A DNA stretch of 64,000 bases from Propioniciclava sp. MC1595 (GTDB lineage: Bacteria; Actinomycetota; Actinomycetes; Propionibacteriales; Propionibacteriaceae). Below, piece by piece: positions 46,872-58,598 of this stretch (the first letter of the stretch is position 1; each line of letters begins with the position of its first letter). Made by a program: the position numbers and the translations under genes. Below the pieces are notes generated by a model. It ran no database searches. It worked only from the letters and a program-made list of their open reading frames with translations, and was not told the origin of the DNA. The DNA is taken from NCBI RefSeq assembly GCF_017569205.1, contig NZ_CP071870.1, forward strand, positions 2,480,001 to 2,544,000, written 5' to 3'.

Positions 46872-48017
46872 TCACCGCTCAGGCGTCGGTTCGGGCGAGG
46901 ACGCCGGCGGGGCCGGGTCCACAGCGCCCGCCCCCCGCGCGGCGTTCCCGGCGGCGAGCACCTGGACGCGCTCACCCTCCGCCACGCCGTCCACGACCGC
47001 GACACCGTCCTGGGAGCCCAGCACCGTCACGGGGCGTGCGGTCCGGGTGCCGGCGGCGTCCACGACGAGAACGGACGCCGTGCCGTCAGGGTGGGTCGTG
47101 ATCGCGGCCACCGGCACGGCGGGCCCGCTCGTCGGCGGAACCACCTGCACCCGGGAGCGGACGAAGATCTCCCCGCCGGTCGACACCGACCCACAGTCCA
47201 CCCCACACACCGGCCCACCATCGGGGGCGCGCAGGTGGAACAGTGTGTCACCCACGTCGTCGTTCTCGGTGCCCGCCACCACGGCCTGCCACTCATGGCC
47301 CTGGTAGCTGATCGTCACAGTCGCCGACTCCGGCACCAACCGGGCCTGCTGCTGCGACAGGCGCAACACGAACGTCGGCTCACCGACGTTGCCGTGGACG
47401 ACCTTCTCCCCGCCGGCCAGCACCACACCGGGGCCGATCACGTCGGCGTCCAGGCTCAACGCGCTCGGCAGGTGCGGCACCGCCACCAGCTCACCCAGCG
47501 CCACCCGCCCCGACTGCGCGATGCCCAGCTGCTTCTGCCACGTCTTGACCGCACGCTCGGTCGACGCCCCGTACGTCCCGTCCGCAGCCGACAGCAGGCC
47601 CAGGGCCACCAGCGCCTGCTGGAGTTGGCGCACGTCCTCACCACGGTCACGCAGACCCAACGCCCGGTGGAACGGGGTGGCGCCCTGCACCGCTCGCACC
47701 GGGACACCCGCCACGCGGTACAACTCGTCCCCCACGGCCACCTCACCGGTGTCGGACACCGACGTGACCACCCCGGTCAGCGCATTCGCCGCCAACACCC
47801 GCCGAGGCTGGGACACCGTCACATTCAGATTGAGCTCACGCCCCAGGGTCTGCTCCGTGACGTCGACCAGCACCTCGGCATCGGGCAGGTCGGTGGCCAC
47901 GGCGGGCGGTTGCATGGTCACCCGACCCGCCCAGAACCCGGCCAGGACCAGCAGGGCCAACGCGAGGATCCCCCACACGATCCGTCCGGGGCGCACCGTG
48001 CGCGACCGCGGGTGCAT
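46872..48017 (-). CDS. Membrane-anchored efflux adaptor with peptidoglycan-binding domain
   Basis: The 381-residue protein has one N-terminal helix (IVWGILALALLVLAGFWAGR), then a barrel-sandwich half (NVTVSQPRRVLAANALTGVV, GDELYRVAGVPV). A PG_binding_1 domain follows at about 115-175 (GEDVRQLQQALVALGLLSAA, DGTYGASTERAVKTWQKQ). The second barrel half and a HlyD/MacA-like beta domain end the protein (SVLVVDAAGTRTARPVTVLG, GVAEGERVQVLAAGN). The wall-binding domain takes the place of the coiled-coil hairpin of MacA. The ATG at 48017 has GAGGGA six bases ahead. It heads the transporter operon. Adaptors of this type are known in actinobacterial MacB-like systems. Confidence 0.85.
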   Translation of the reverse strand: MHPRSRTVRPGRIVWGILALALLVLAGFWAGRVTMQPPAVATDLPDAEVLVDVTEQTLGRELNLNVTVSQPRRVLAANALTGVVTSVSDTGEVAVGDELYRVAGVPVRAVQGATPFHRALGLRDRGEDVRQLQQALVALGLLSAADGTYGASTERAVKTWQKQLGIAQSGRVALGELVAVPHLPSALSLDADVIGPGVVLAGGEKVVHGNVGEPTFVLRLSQQQARLVPESATVTISYQGHEWQAVVAGTENDDVGDTLFHLRAPDGGPVCGVDCGSVSTGGEIFVRSRVQVVPPTSGPAVPVAAITTHPDGTASVLVVDAAGTRTARPVTVLGSQDGVAVVDGVAEGERVQVLAAGNAARGAGAVDPAPPASSPEPTPER

Positions 48018-48091
48018 CGTTCCCTCAGACGTCATGGGGACAGTCTGGCACGCCACCCCGCCGGACCCCGGGCGCCCCTCTGCCCAACCGG

Positions 48092-49202
48092 TCACACTCC
48101 TGCCCGAGAGGGCGGACCAGCCTCGGTTGTCCCCACCTCGAAGTGGGCGACCAGGTCCGGGTCCAGGGGCGCCACGTCGACCGGCGCCGACCCGGTGCGC
48201 AGGGAGTCCGCCCCGGCGCAGCCGGCCGCGACGGCCTCGCGCGCGGCGACCGGCGAGGTGTCGGTCGCCCCACCCTCGCGGGCGAACAGCAGGAACTCGG
48301 CGACCAGCCGCGGGTCCGCGCCCCCGTGAGTGCCCTCCTCGGCGGCGATGACCTCGGTCCGGTCGGGGTGCCGGGCCGAGCTGTGCCGCGACGTCCAGAC
48401 GTGGATCACGTCGCCCCCGTCGTCGCCCACGTTCTCCAGCCGGCCGGCGTCCCCGATGACCGTGTAGTTGCGCCAGTAGTCGGGCGTGAAGTGGCACTGC
48501 TGGTAGCTGGCCAGCACCCCGTTGTCCAGGCGCATCTGCAGCATCGAGATGTCCTCGACGTCGATGACCGGGTTGGGGTCGGTCTGGGCGGTGGGCGGCC
48601 AGTTGTCGGCCGAGTACCAGTCCCACAGCGTGCGGTCTGAGTTGTCGCGGCGGCTGGTGATGTCGCCCTACACAGCCAGGTCGCCCAGCCCGGTGACCCG
48701 GCGGGTGTACCCGCCGGCCAGCCAGTGGATCACGTCGAGGTCGTGCGCGCCCTTCTGCAGCAGCAGCGACGTCACGCGAGACCGCTCGGCGTGCCGGTCC
48801 CGCGCCGACGAAGTGGCGGCACCAGATCGCCTTCACCGTGCCGATCGCGCCGCCGTCGACGAGCGCCTTCATCTGCCGGACCACGGGCATGTGGCGCATG
48901 TTGTGCCCCACGTACAGGCGCGTGCGGTGCTCGCGGGCCGCGCGCAGCACGGCGTCGCAGCCGGCGGTGGTCGTCGCGAGCGGCTTCTCGCAGAAGGTGG
49001 GGACGCCGGCGGCCAGCGTGGCCAGCGCCACTGGCGCGTGCAGGTCGTCGGGGGTGAGGACCATCACCGCGTCCAGCCCGAGGCCGAGCAGCGCGTCGAG
49101 GTCGGGCACCACCGCCAGCGACCCGTCGGTGTCGAGCGCCTCGCGGGCCAGGCCACCGCGCGCGCCGCACCCCACGACCCCGACCCGCAGGTCCCCACCC
49201 AT
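48092..49202 (-). pseudogene. Gfo/Idh/MocA family oxidoreductase, frameshift and stop
   Basis: The first 135 codons from the ATG at 49202 encode a Rossmann domain (GGDLRVGVVGCGARGGLARE, VLTPDDLHAPVALATLAAGV, PTFCEKPLATTTAGCDAVLR). Near 48799-48801 an extra G in a GGG run shifts the frame. The gene continues in the next frame with HDLDVIHWLAGGY, then meets an in-frame TAG at 48670-48668, where homologues have a tyrosine codon. It then resumes through QMRLDNGVLASYQQCHF and PDYWRNYTVIGDAGRLENVG to the stop at 48092. Two independent lesions make this a probable pseudogene, formerly a sugar or inositol dehydrogenase-like protein of about 370 residues. GAGGAGG precedes the start. Confidence 0.88.
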
Positions 49203-49436
49203 GGCCACTCCTCCTCACCGACCGGGACGCCCCCGGTCCGGGGCCAGCCTGCCACGCGAGCACCCGTGGTCCGGACGATTGGGTCGAGAAGCGTCCTCGC
49301 GCGAGGTTCTTCCCTGACAACACACCGCGGCACCGACCATGAGGTCCCTCACCAGTGGCCGGTTTTCGATCGGGGAGGCGGGACGACCCGCGCCGAGCGA
49401 CCCCGTGGGTGCACCCCGACGAGCGCGGCCCCCCTT

Positions 49437-49455
49437 GGTGGGAATAGAGTGGGGG
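49437..49455 (+). promoter_or_regulatory. mutA upstream box shared with sodA
   Basis: GGGAATAGAGTGGGG lies about 65 bp before the mutA ATG and matches 14 of 15 bases of the sequence upstream of sodA. It contains TAGAGT, a TAGRRT-type -10 box. No convincing -35 element lies at the usual distance. The remaining 305-bp gap (49203-49513) has a CCTCGCGCGAGG palindrome at 49295-49306 and no gene. Confidence 0.4.
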
Positions 49456-49513
49456 GAAGTCCGGCGCTCCGACCGGGGGTGTCGGCGGACAAGACACGTA
49501 GAGGTAGGTCCGC

Positions 49514-51388
49514 ATGTCGGCTGACTCCGAACAGCTCACCCTGGCTGGTGGCTTCGCCCCGGCCACCGACGCCGCGTGGGAGGCAGAGGTCCTGAAGGTC
49601 CTCAACCGCGGGCGTCCGGAAGGCAAGGAACTGACCATCGAGCAGGGGCTGAAGCGCCTGACCTCGACCACTCTGGACGACATCGACGTCGCTCCCCTGT
49701 ACACCAGCTCCGATGAGGACGCCCCGCTCGGCTACCCGGGCGCGATGCCGTTCACCCGTGGCTCGGTCGTGCGCACCGGCGAGGCCGTCGCGTGGGGCGT
49801 CCGGCAGCTGCACGAGGACCCGGACGTCGCCGTCACGCGGCAGGCGATCCTGGACGACCTCGAGCGCGGCGCCACCTCGGTGTGGCTTCGCATCGACCCC
49901 GACGCGATCAGCGCCGACTCCCTCGCCACCGCCCTGGCCGACGTCAAGCTCGACCTCGCGGCCGCCCGCGTGTTCTCGCGCACCGACCAGGACGCCGCGG
50001 CCGCGGCCCTGCTCGCGGTGCTGAAGGGATCCGGCGGCGACCTGAACGCCGCCAAGGGCAACCTGGGCATCGACCCGCTGGCCTTCGCCGCCCTCAACGG
50101 CACCGAGCCCGACCTCGGCGCCCTGAAGCGCTGGGTCGACGAGGTCGCCGGCCTGGCGGGCGTGACCGCCCTCACCGTCGAGACGCTGCCGTACCACAAG
50201 GCCGGCGCTTCCGACGTGCAGGAGCTCGGCTTCGCGATCGCGACCGGCATCGCGTACCTGCGCGCCCTCGACGAGGCCGGGGTCTCCCCCGCCGACGCCG
50301 CCGGGCAGCTCGAGTTCCGCGTCGCCGCCACCGCCGACCAGTTCGCCACGATCGCCAAGCTCCGTGCGCTGCGCCGCCTGTGGGCGCGCGTGACCGAGGA
50401 GTGCGGCGTCCCCGAGGCGGCGCGCGGTGCGCGCATCCACGCGGTCACCAGCCCGCGCATGATGGCCAAGGTCGACCCGCACGTGAACATGCTGCGCGTC
50501 ACCATCGCCACCTTCGCGGCCGCGGCCGGTGGGGCCGACGCCATCACGGCGCTCCCCTTCGACCACGCCGCGGGCCTGCCGACCTCCTTCAGCCGCCGCA
50601 TCGCCCGCAACACGCAGGTGATCGCCGCTGAGGAGAGCCACGTGGGTCGCGTGCAGGACCCGGCCGGTGGCTCCTGGTACGTCGAGTCGCTGACCGACGA
50701 GCTCGCCAAGGCCGCCTGGGCGCTCGTCCAGCAGGTCGAGGCGGCCGGCGGCATGGCCGCGGCGCTGGCGTCCGGTGACGTCGCGCAGCGCATCGACGCC
50801 GTCAACGCCGACCGTGCGACCAAGCTGGCCAACCGCTCCATCGAGCTGACCGGCGTGAGCATGTTCCCGCTGGCCGGCGAGAAGGCCTACGAGGCCAAGG
50901 CCCGCCCCGAGGCCCCCGCGTTCGGCGGCCTGAAGCAGATCCGCGACGCCGAGGTCTTCGAGACCCTCCGCGACCGGGCGTGGGCCCACGAGGCCGCGAC
51001 CGGGTCGGCCCCCGACGTGCTGCTCGCCTGCCTGGGCGCCCAGCGCGACTTCGGCGGTCGCCAGGGCTTCGCCTCCAACGTGCTCCTGGTCGGCGGCATC
51101 AACGCCACCCAGAGCCACGGCGGCAGCCCCGAGGAGATCGCGGCCAAGGCGGCCGAGCAGGCCCAGTTGGTGGCCGTGCTCGCCAGCTCGGCGAAGGTCT
51201 ACGCCGAGCAGGCCGTGCCCGTCGCGCAGGCGTTGAAGGACGCCGGCGTGCAGAAGGTCTACCTGGCCGGCAACCTGGCCGAGGCCGGCGAGGCCCCCGA
51301 GGGCCTCTTCGACGGCACCATCGCCCTGGGCATGGACGTCGTGAAGTTCCTTGATTCCGTCTTCGACACCCTGGGAGTGGCCCGATGA
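49514..51388 (+). CDS. mutA: Methylmalonyl-CoA mutase small (beta) subunit
   Basis: The 624-residue protein is the catalytically inactive subunit of the heterodimeric adenosylcobalamin-dependent mutase. It has the TIM-barrel part ([40 protein letters not shown]) and a degenerate C-terminal cobalamin-type domain ([20 protein letters not shown]), in which the DxHxxG cobalt-ligand motif is absent, as expected for MutA. AGAGGTAG precedes the ATG. It overlaps mutB by ATGA. The mutase interconverts succinyl-CoA and methylmalonyl-CoA in the propionate (Wood-Werkman) pathway. No cobalamin riboswitch was seen upstream. Confidence 0.96.
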   Translation: MSADSEQLTLAGGFAPATDAAWEAEVLKVLNRGRPEGKELTIEQGLKRLTSTTLDDIDVAPLYTSSDEDAPLGYPGAMPFTRGSVVRTGEAVAWGVRQLHEDPDVAVTRQAILDDLERGATSVWLRIDPDAISADSLATALADVKLDLAAARVFSRTDQDAAAAALLAVLKGSGGDLNAAKGNLGIDPLAFAALNGTEPDLGALKRWVDEVAGLAGVTALTVETLPYHKAGASDVQELGFAIATGIAYLRALDEAGVSPADAAGQLEFRVAATADQFATIAKLRALRRLWARVTEECGVPEAARGARIHAVTSPRMMAKVDPHVNMLRVTIATFAAAAGGADAITALPFDHAAGLPTSFSRRIARNTQVIAAEESHVGRVQDPAGGSWYVESLTDELAKAAWALVQQVEAAGGMAAALASGDVAQRIDAVNADRATKLANRSIELTGVSMFPLAGEKAYEAKARPEAPAFGGLKQIRDAEVFETLRDRAWAHEAATGSAPDVLLACLGAQRDFGGRQGFASNVLLVGGINATQSHGGSPEEIAAKAAEQAQLVAVLASSAKVYAEQAVPVAQALKDAGVQKVYLAGNLAEAGEAPEGLFDGTIALGMDVVKFLDSVFDTLGVAR

Positions 51389-53577
51389 TCCCCCGCTTCG
51401 ATTCCGTCGAGCTCGGCGACGGCCGTCCGTCCGCGGACGCCGCGCAGGCCTACGCCGACGCGCTCGCCGCGGCCGGCGCGACCGACGCCTCGTGGGAGAC
51501 GCCGGAGCAGCTGGCCGTCGCGCCGCTGTACACCGACGACGACCTCGAGGGCCTGGACTTCCTCGACACCCGCCCCGGCCTGCCGCCGTTCCTCCGCGGC
51601 CCGTACTCGACGATGTACGTGAACCGGCCGTGGACGATCCGCCAGTACGCGGGCTTCTCGACCGCGGCCGAGTCCAACGCCTTCTACCGCCGCAACCTCG
51701 CGGCCGGCCAGAAGGGCCTCTCGATCGCGTTCGACCTCGCCACCCACCGTGGCTACGACTCCGACCACCCGCGCGTGGCCGGTGACGTGGGCATGGCCGG
51801 CGTGGCCGTGGACTCGATCCTGGACATGCGCCAGCTGTTCGAGGGCATCCCGCTGGACCAGATGTCGGTGTCGATGACCATGAACGGCGCGGTGCTGCCG
51901 ATCCTGGCGTTCTACGTGGTGGCGGCCGAGGAGCAGGGCGTGAGCCCCGACCAGCTCGCCGGGACCATCCAGAACGACATCCTCAAGGAGTTCATGGTCC
52001 GCAACACCTACATCTACCCGCCGACCCCGTCGATGCGGATCATCTCCGACATCTTCGCGTTCACCAGCGCGAACATGCCGAAGTTCAACTCGATCTCGAT
52101 CTCCGGCTACCACATGCAGGAGGCCGGGGCGACCGCCGACATCGAGATGGCCTACACGCTGGCCGACGGCGTGGAGTACATCCGCGCCGGTCAGGCCGTC
52201 GGCCTGGACGTCGACAAGTTCGCACCGCGCCTGTCGTTCTTCTGGGCGATCGGCATGAACTTCTTCACCGAGATCGCCAAGATGCGTGCCGCGCGCATGC
52301 TCTGGGCGCGCCTGGTGAAGGACGCCGGCGCCAAGAGCGCCAAGTCGATGTCCCTGCGCACTCACAGCCAGACCTCCGGGTGGTCGCTGACGGCGCAGGA
52401 CGTGTTCAACAACGTGACCCGCACGTGCCTGGAGGCCATGGCGTCCACGCAGGGCCACACGCAGTCGCTGCACACGAACGCGCTCGACGAGGCCATCGCC
52501 CTGCCGACCGACTTCTCCGCCCGCATCGCCCGCAACACCCAGCTGTTCATCCAGCAGGAGTCGGGCACCGTGCGTCCGATCGACCCGTGGGGCGGCTCGG
52601 CGTACGTCGAGCGCCTGACGGCCGACCTGGCCGCCAAGGCGTGGGCGCTGATCCAGGAGGTCGAGGAGGCCGGCGGCATGGCCAAGGCCATCGAGGCCGG
52701 CATCCCGAAGATGCGCATCGAGGAGGCCGCGGCCCGCACCCAGGCCCGGATCGACTCGGGCCGCCAGCCGGTGATCGGCGTCAACAAGTACCTGGTCGAG
52801 GACGACGAGGGCATCGAGGTCCTCAAGGTCGAGAACGCCCAGGTGCGCGCCGAGCAGATCGCCAAGCTGCAGCAGCTGCGCGACGAGCGCGACGAGGCCG
52901 CCACCCAGGCCGCCCTCGACAAGCTCACGTGGGCCGCGGCGAACCCCGACCCGACCGACCCCGAGCGGAACCTGCTCAAGCTGGCCATCGACGCCGCGCG
53001 CGCCAAGGCCTCGCTGGGCGAGATCTCCGACGCCCTGGAGAAGGAGTTCGGGCGCTACACGGCGCAGATCCGTACGATCAGTGGCGTGTACAGCAAGGAG
53101 TCGGGAACGACGGAGGAGACCGAGGCCACCCGCGCCCTGGTCGAGAAGTTCGAGGAGCTGGAGGGCCGCCGCCCGCGCATCCTCGTCGCGAAGATGGGCC
53201 AGGACGGCCACGACCGCGGCCAGAAGGTGATCGCCACGGCGTTTGCCGACCTCGGCTTCGACGTGGATGTGGGCCCGCTGTTCCAGACGCCGGAGGAGGT
53301 CGCCCGCCAGGCGATCGAGGCGGACGTGCACATGGTCGGCGTCTCGTCGCTGGCCGCAGGGCACCTCACGCTGGTACCGGCGCTGCGCGAGGAACTGGAC
53401 AAGCTCGGGCGCGAGGACCTGATGATCGTCGTCGGCGGCGTCATCCCGAGCCAGGACTTCGCCGAGCTGCGCGAGAAGGGCGCTGACGCGATCTTCCCGC
53501 CCGGCACGAAGATCCCCGCCTCGGCCCACGAGTTGCTGCAGACGCTGCTGCAGCGGCTGGTGGCCTCCGAGGCATGA
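51385..53577 (+). CDS. mutB: Methylmalonyl-CoA mutase large (alpha) subunit
   Basis: The 730-residue catalytic subunit has the substrate barrel ([79 protein letters not shown]). It ends with a C-terminal B12-binding domain (about 590-730) in which [14 protein letters not shown] carries the cobalt-ligand histidine near residue 609. [14 protein letters not shown] and [10 protein letters not shown] complete the site. It is coupled to mutA upstream and to meaB downstream by ATGA overlaps. Confidence 0.98.
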   Translation: MIPRFDSVELGDGRPSADAAQAYADALAAAGATDASWETPEQLAVAPLYTDDDLEGLDFLDTRPGLPPFLRGPYSTMYVNRPWTIRQYAGFSTAAESNAFYRRNLAAGQKGLSIAFDLATHRGYDSDHPRVAGDVGMAGVAVDSILDMRQLFEGIPLDQMSVSMTMNGAVLPILAFYVVAAEEQGVSPDQLAGTIQNDILKEFMVRNTYIYPPTPSMRIISDIFAFTSANMPKFNSISISGYHMQEAGATADIEMAYTLADGVEYIRAGQAVGLDVDKFAPRLSFFWAIGMNFFTEIAKMRAARMLWARLVKDAGAKSAKSMSLRTHSQTSGWSLTAQDVFNNVTRTCLEAMASTQGHTQSLHTNALDEAIALPTDFSARIARNTQLFIQQESGTVRPIDPWGGSAYVERLTADLAAKAWALIQEVEEAGGMAKAIEAGIPKMRIEEAAARTQARIDSGRQPVIGVNKYLVEDDEGIEVLKVENAQVRAEQIAKLQQLRDERDEAATQAALDKLTWAAANPDPTDPERNLLKLAIDAARAKASLGEISDALEKEFGRYTAQIRTISGVYSKESGTTEETEATRALVEKFEELEGRRPRILVAKMGQDGHDRGQKVIATAFADLGFDVDVGPLFQTPEEVARQAIEADVHMVGVSSLAAGHLTLVPALREELDKLGREDLMIVVGGVIPSQDFAELREKGADAIFPPGTKIPASAHELLQTLLQRLVASEA

Positions 53578-54569
53578 GGCAGACACTGGACCCGGCGACC
53601 CTTGCTGAACACGTGGTCGCCGGGTCCCGTGCTCATGTCGCCCGGGCGCTGACGCTCGTCGAGTCGTCGCGCCCCGACCACCGCGACCAGGCACGGGAAC
53701 TGCTCACCCTGCTGCGCCCGCACACGGGCAAGGCGATCCGCGTCGGCATCTCGGGCGTTCCCGGGGCCGGCAAGTCGACGTTCTGCAACGCGATGGGCGT
53801 GCGGCTGATCGAGCGGGGCCACAAGGTGGCCGTGCTCGCGGTCGATCCGAGCTCGTCGCGCTCGGGCGGTTCGGTGCTGGGCGACCGCACCCGCATGGCC
53901 GACCTGGCGGTGACCGACCAGGCGTTCATCCGGCCCTCCCCTTCGGGCAACCACCTCGGCGGCGTGGCGCGCGCCACCCGCGAGGGCATGCTGATCATGG
54001 AGGCGGCCGGCTTCGACACGATCATCGTCGAGACCGTCGGCGTCGGGCAGTCCGAGGTCGCGGTGGCCGGCATGGTCGACACCTTCCTGCTGCTGATGAT
54101 CGCCCGCACCGGCGACCAGTTGCAGGGCATCAAGCGCGGCATCCTCGAGATGGCCGACGTGATCACGGTCAACAAGGCCGACGGCGACGGGCTGCAGGAG
54201 GCTCGCGTGGCCGCGCGCGAGCTGACGATCGCTATGAAGCTCATCCGGTCCGAGTCCGGCGGCCGCCGGACGCCCGTGCTCACCTCCTCGTCCTACACCG
54301 GCGACGGCCTCGACGAGGTCTGGGACGCCGTCGTGGCCCACCGCGCCTCCCTCGAGGAGTCGGGCTCGCTGGCCGAGCGTCGCGCCGAGCAGCAGCGCGA
54401 CTGGATGTGGGCTCTGGTCCGCGACGACCTGCTGACCGCGCTGCGGCGTTCGCCCGCCGTCAAGGCGCTGGTACCGGGCCTCGAGGCGTCCGTGTCGACG
54501 GGCGAGCTGAGCGCCGTGGAGGCCTCGGCCGAGATCCTGGCCGCCTTCAAGGCCGACTTCGCCGGCTGA
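53574..54569 (+). CDS. meaB: Methylmalonyl-CoA mutase-associated GTPase MeaB
   Basis: The 331-residue G3E-family GTPase has Walker [10 protein letters not shown] at residues 61-69, switch regions around [20 protein letters not shown], the [14 protein letters not shown] block and the base-specifying NKAD. MeaB gates adenosylcobalamin loading and protects the mutase from inactivation. The ATG overlaps the mutB stop. Its stop codon directly abuts the stop of the next convergent gene. Confidence 0.97.
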   Translation: MRQTLDPATLAEHVVAGSRAHVARALTLVESSRPDHRDQARELLTLLRPHTGKAIRVGISGVPGAGKSTFCNAMGVRLIERGHKVAVLAVDPSSSRSGGSVLGDRTRMADLAVTDQAFIRPSPSGNHLGGVARATREGMLIMEAAGFDTIIVETVGVGQSEVAVAGMVDTFLLLMIARTGDQLQGIKRGILEMADVITVNKADGDGLQEARVAARELTIAMKLIRSESGGRRTPVLTSSSYTGDGLDEVWDAVVAHRASLEESGSLAERRAEQQRDWMWALVRDDLLTALRRSPAVKALVPGLEASVSTGELSAVEASAEILAAFKADFAG

Positions 54570-55463
54570 TCAGGCCGGGGCGACCCGCCACGTCTCGCTG
54601 GGCTTGGCGGGCTTGCCGCACGACTCGGGGAGGGCCTGACCCTCGGCCCGGACGACCGCGACCTCCCAGACCCGGCCGCCGGCGTGCTGGACGGTCACGG
54701 TGGCCCCGTCGTCGCCCACCACCGCCAGCGCGATCGGCTCGGTCTCCCCCGTCCCGGCGCGCACGGCCGAGACCGCCGCCTGCTCGCGCGGGGGCAGGAA
54801 GCTGACCCCGCGGTCGTGTGCCTCGGTGAGCGACCCCATCGCGAACCGCCCGGACGCCGCGGCGTCCAGCACCTCGCGGCCCAGCTCGACCGACAGCCGG
54901 CCGACGACCTGGCCCAGCGGCAGGACCACGCCGGTCGGCGCGAAGCGGTGCCCGCCGGTGTGGGAGCACTCCCAGACCCGCAGGCCCTCGGCGGCCAGGT
55001 CGTTCACGATCGGACGCCCCCGCAGCGCGCAGCAGCGGTCGCGTTTGGCGTTGGTGCAGACCAGCAGCACGGGGGCCGCGGGGCGCAGCCACGGGCAGGC
55101 GGCGCGGACGCCGGCGACGTCACCGGCCGCGACCAGGGGCCACGGCACGGCGTCGAACTCGTCCTCGGTGAGGGCCACGCCCTCGAGCAGCCAGCCACCG
55201 CCCGCCAGACCGCCGGAGACGAAGACCCGCCGGGACTGGAAGCCGTCGGAGGCCGCGTGCTGGCCCGGCGCCCGGATGAGCAGCATCCGCCCGCCCACGG
55301 CGGCGACGGCGGCGCCCCAGCGCTCCCCCAGCTCGGGGCTCAGGCGCGACTCCACCAGCGCGTCGCGGCCCCACGGGCCGGGCTGCTCGAGCGCGACCCA
55401 GAAGTCGGCGCGGGCGGCGGTGCCCCAGGCGGACAGCCCCTCCCAGGCGGTGGAGCACTCCAT
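54570..55463 (-). CDS. Sucrase/ferredoxin-like family protein
   Basis: The 297-residue protein starts with ECSTAWEGLSAWGTAARADF and has LLVCTNAKRDRCCALRGRPI and WECSHTGGHRFAPTGVVLPL, which are the C-x(n)-C and H-x3-H region of the Apd1/sucrase-ferredoxin family. This group has a thioredoxin-like fold that may bind a [2Fe-2S] cluster through two Cys and two His. Substrate is unknown. The ATG at 55463 overlaps the preceding SDR stop (TGATG). A longer in-frame start at 55544 is less likely, because the conserved part begins at residue 2 of the shorter form. C-terminal residues about 210-297 are an extra alpha/beta extension. Confidence 0.85.
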   Translation of the reverse strand: MECSTAWEGLSAWGTAARADFWVALEQPGPWGRDALVESRLSPELGERWGAAVAAVGGRMLLIRAPGQHAASDGFQSRRVFVSGGLAGGGWLLEGVALTEDEFDAVPWPLVAAGDVAGVRAACPWLRPAAPVLLVCTNAKRDRCCALRGRPIVNDLAAEGLRVWECSHTGGHRFAPTGVVLPLGQVVGRLSVELGREVLDAAASGRFAMGSLTEAHDRGVSFLPPREQAAVSAVRAGTGETEPIALAVVGDDGATVTVQHAGGRVWEVAVVRAEGQALPESCGKPAKPSETWRVAPA

Positions 55464-56187
55464 CAGCGGGGCATCCGTCGCCAGATCGCCCGGGGCACGA
55501 ACGGGGCCACCGCGAACATCACCCGGAGCTGCCATGGGATCCACACTACGACAGGGCCTCCCCCACGCAGGCGCGCGACGACGGCGTCGGCGACCTGGTC
55601 GGGCGTGGAGCTGAACACCGCGGGCGCCATGCCGCGGGTCATCCGCCCCACCACGAACCCCGGGCGGGCGATCACGAGGTCGATCCCCGAGCCGTGCAGG
55701 GCGTCGGCGAGGCCGGAGGCGAACCCGTCCAGCCCGGCCTTGGCCGAGCCGTAGACGTAGTTGGCCCGTCGCACGCGCACCCCGGCGACCGAGGAGAACG
55801 CGACGATGCTCCCCCGGCCCCGCCCGCGCATCACGTCGGCGAGCACGGTCAGCAGCGACGCCTGGGCGACGAGGTCGGTGTGCAGGACGCGCGCCACCTC
55901 GGCCTCGTCGCGCTCTGCCCGGGTCTGGTCGCCGAGGATCCCGAACGCCAGCACGGCCGTGTCGATCGGCCCGTGCCGCTCCTCGATGGCCCCGACGACC
56001 GCCCGGTGGTTGCCCACGTCGTCGGCGTCGAAGTCGACCACCACCGCGCCCGGCAGGTCGGAGGGTGGGCCCGCGGCGTCCGGGTCGGGCCGGGAGGCCA
56101 GCACGACGACGGACGCCTCGGGCGCCAGTCGCCGGGCGATCGCCAGACCGATCTCGGAGCGCCCGCCGAACACGGCGAGGACGCCGG

Positions 56188-56191
<4 letters not shown>
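55463..56191 (-). CDS. Short-chain dehydrogenase, DprE2-like
   Basis: The 242-residue SDR has VLAVFGGRSEIGLAIARRLA (dinucleotide site), DTAVLAFGILGDQ, the catalytic serine in IVAFSSVAG, and YGSAK with the Tyr/Lys pair (residues YVYGSAKAGLDGFASGL). RPGFVVGRMTRGM and the C-terminus VAPFVPRAIWRRMPR are also features of mycobacterial DprE2, the reductase of decaprenyl-phosphoryl-arabinose synthesis. No dprE1 is adjacent, so its reaction is uncertain. The GTG at 56191 overlaps the gltX stop and the 3' end overlaps the next gene, making gltX-SDR-sucrase one operon. Confidence 0.88.
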
Positions 56192-57663
<1,472 letters not shown>

Positions 57664-57675
57664 GGTGCGGCCCAG

Positions 57676-57683
57676 ACTATCGT
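57676..57683. promoter_or_regulatory. Overlapping -10 boxes between gltX and SDR
   Basis: ACTATCGT contains TATCGT (57678-57683, plus) six bases before the SDR GTG and, on the other strand, GATAGT (57681-57676) twelve bases before the gltX ATG. The two promoters would overlap and exclude each other. Confidence 0.45.
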
Positions 57684-57689
57684 TCACCC

Positions 57690-58598
57690 GTGACCGACCG
57701 CCTGCCGCCGCTCGCCCTGCCCGACCTGACCGGGCGCACCGCCCTCGTCACCGGCGGGACCTCCGGCCTCGGCCTCGAGACCGCCACCGCGCTGGCCCGG
57801 GCGGGCGCGCACGTCACGCTCACCGCGCGCGACGCCCAGCGGGGTGCGGACGCCGCGGGCGTGGTCCGCGCGGCGCTGGGTCCCGGTGCCGGGGCGGGCC
57901 GGGTGGAGGTGCTCGACCTCGACACCTCCCGCTTCGCCTCGGTCGACGGAGCCGTCGCCGCCTGGGGCACCCGCGGGCTCGACATGCTCGTCCTCAACGC
58001 CGGTCGCAACGGCGGCCGTGTGCGCCACCAGACAGCGGACGGCCACGAGCGCACCATGGCCACCAACGCGCTGGGCCACCTGCGCCTCACCCACGGACTC
58101 CTGCCGGCCCTGCGCGCCGCGGGCGGGCGGGTGACCACGGTCGGCTCCCTGTTGGCGCACCGGGCCGACCCTTCGGCGTCCGACGTCTGCCTCGAGCGCG
58201 GCTGGACGCCGGCCCGCGCGTACGCGCGCAGCAAGCTGGCCTGCCTCATGATCGCCCGGGAGCTGCCCGGGCGCGCCGGGGCGGCCGCGATGGCGGCGCA
58301 CCCCGGGTGGACGTTCACGAAGATCCTCGGCACCGGGCGGCTCATGACCGCGACGGTCGACCTGAGCCGCCGGGCCCGGGTGGGCCAGTCCCCCGCCGAC
58401 GGCGCCCAGGCGATCATCGCCGCGGCCGTCGGGCTCTCCGCGCTGGGTGGCGGCAGCGGCTACCTGGGCCCCACCGGCATGCTGGCCGGACCGGTGGGCG
58501 CGGCCCGTCCGCCGCGGGCCCTCGCCGACCCGGGGCTGCGCGAGGCCTGGTGGACGGCCCTGTGCGAGCACGCGGGCGTCCCCACCGACTGGCGCTGA
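57690..58598 (+). CDS. SDR family NAD(P)-dependent oxidoreductase
   Basis: The 302-residue protein is a classical-type SDR: ALVTGGTSGLGLETATALAR, LVLNAGRNGG, a serine region TVGSLLAH and the catalytic YARSK. The long loops and C-terminal helix (GYLGPTGMLAGPVGAARPPR) resemble retinol dehydrogenase-like or protochlorophyllide reductase-like SDRs. Substrate is unknown. The GTG start has no ribosome binding site, but TATCGT lies six bases upstream, suggesting leaderless initiation. Its stop codon directly abuts the stop codon of the convergent flavin reductase. Confidence 0.9.
   Translation: MTDRLPPLALPDLTGRTALVTGGTSGLGLETATALARAGAHVTLTARDAQRGADAAGVVRAALGPGAGAGRVEVLDLDTSRFASVDGAVAAWGTRGLDMLVLNAGRNGGRVRHQTADGHERTMATNALGHLRLTHGLLPALRAAGGRVTTVGSLLAHRADPSASDVCLERGWTPARAYARSKLACLMIARELPGRAGAAAMAAHPGWTFTKILGTGRLMTATVDLSRRARVGQSPADGAQAIIAAAVGLSALGGGSGYLGPTGMLAGPVGAARPPRALADPGLREAWWTALCEHAGVPTDWR

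Noticed and set aside
46872-49208. A single 778-residue protein combining an oxidoreductase and an efflux adaptor
   Set aside because: The middle third is out-of-frame Arg/Gly-rich sequence caused by the frameshift in the oxidoreductase. The adaptor has its own start at 48017 with a ribosome site.
49203-49513. Cobalamin riboswitch before mutA
   Set aside because: No B12-box-like sequence or matching helices could be found in the 305-bp gap.
51259-53694. An 811-codon minus-strand frame opposite mutB
   Set aside because: It lies wholly antisense to mutB, with shadow-like composition.
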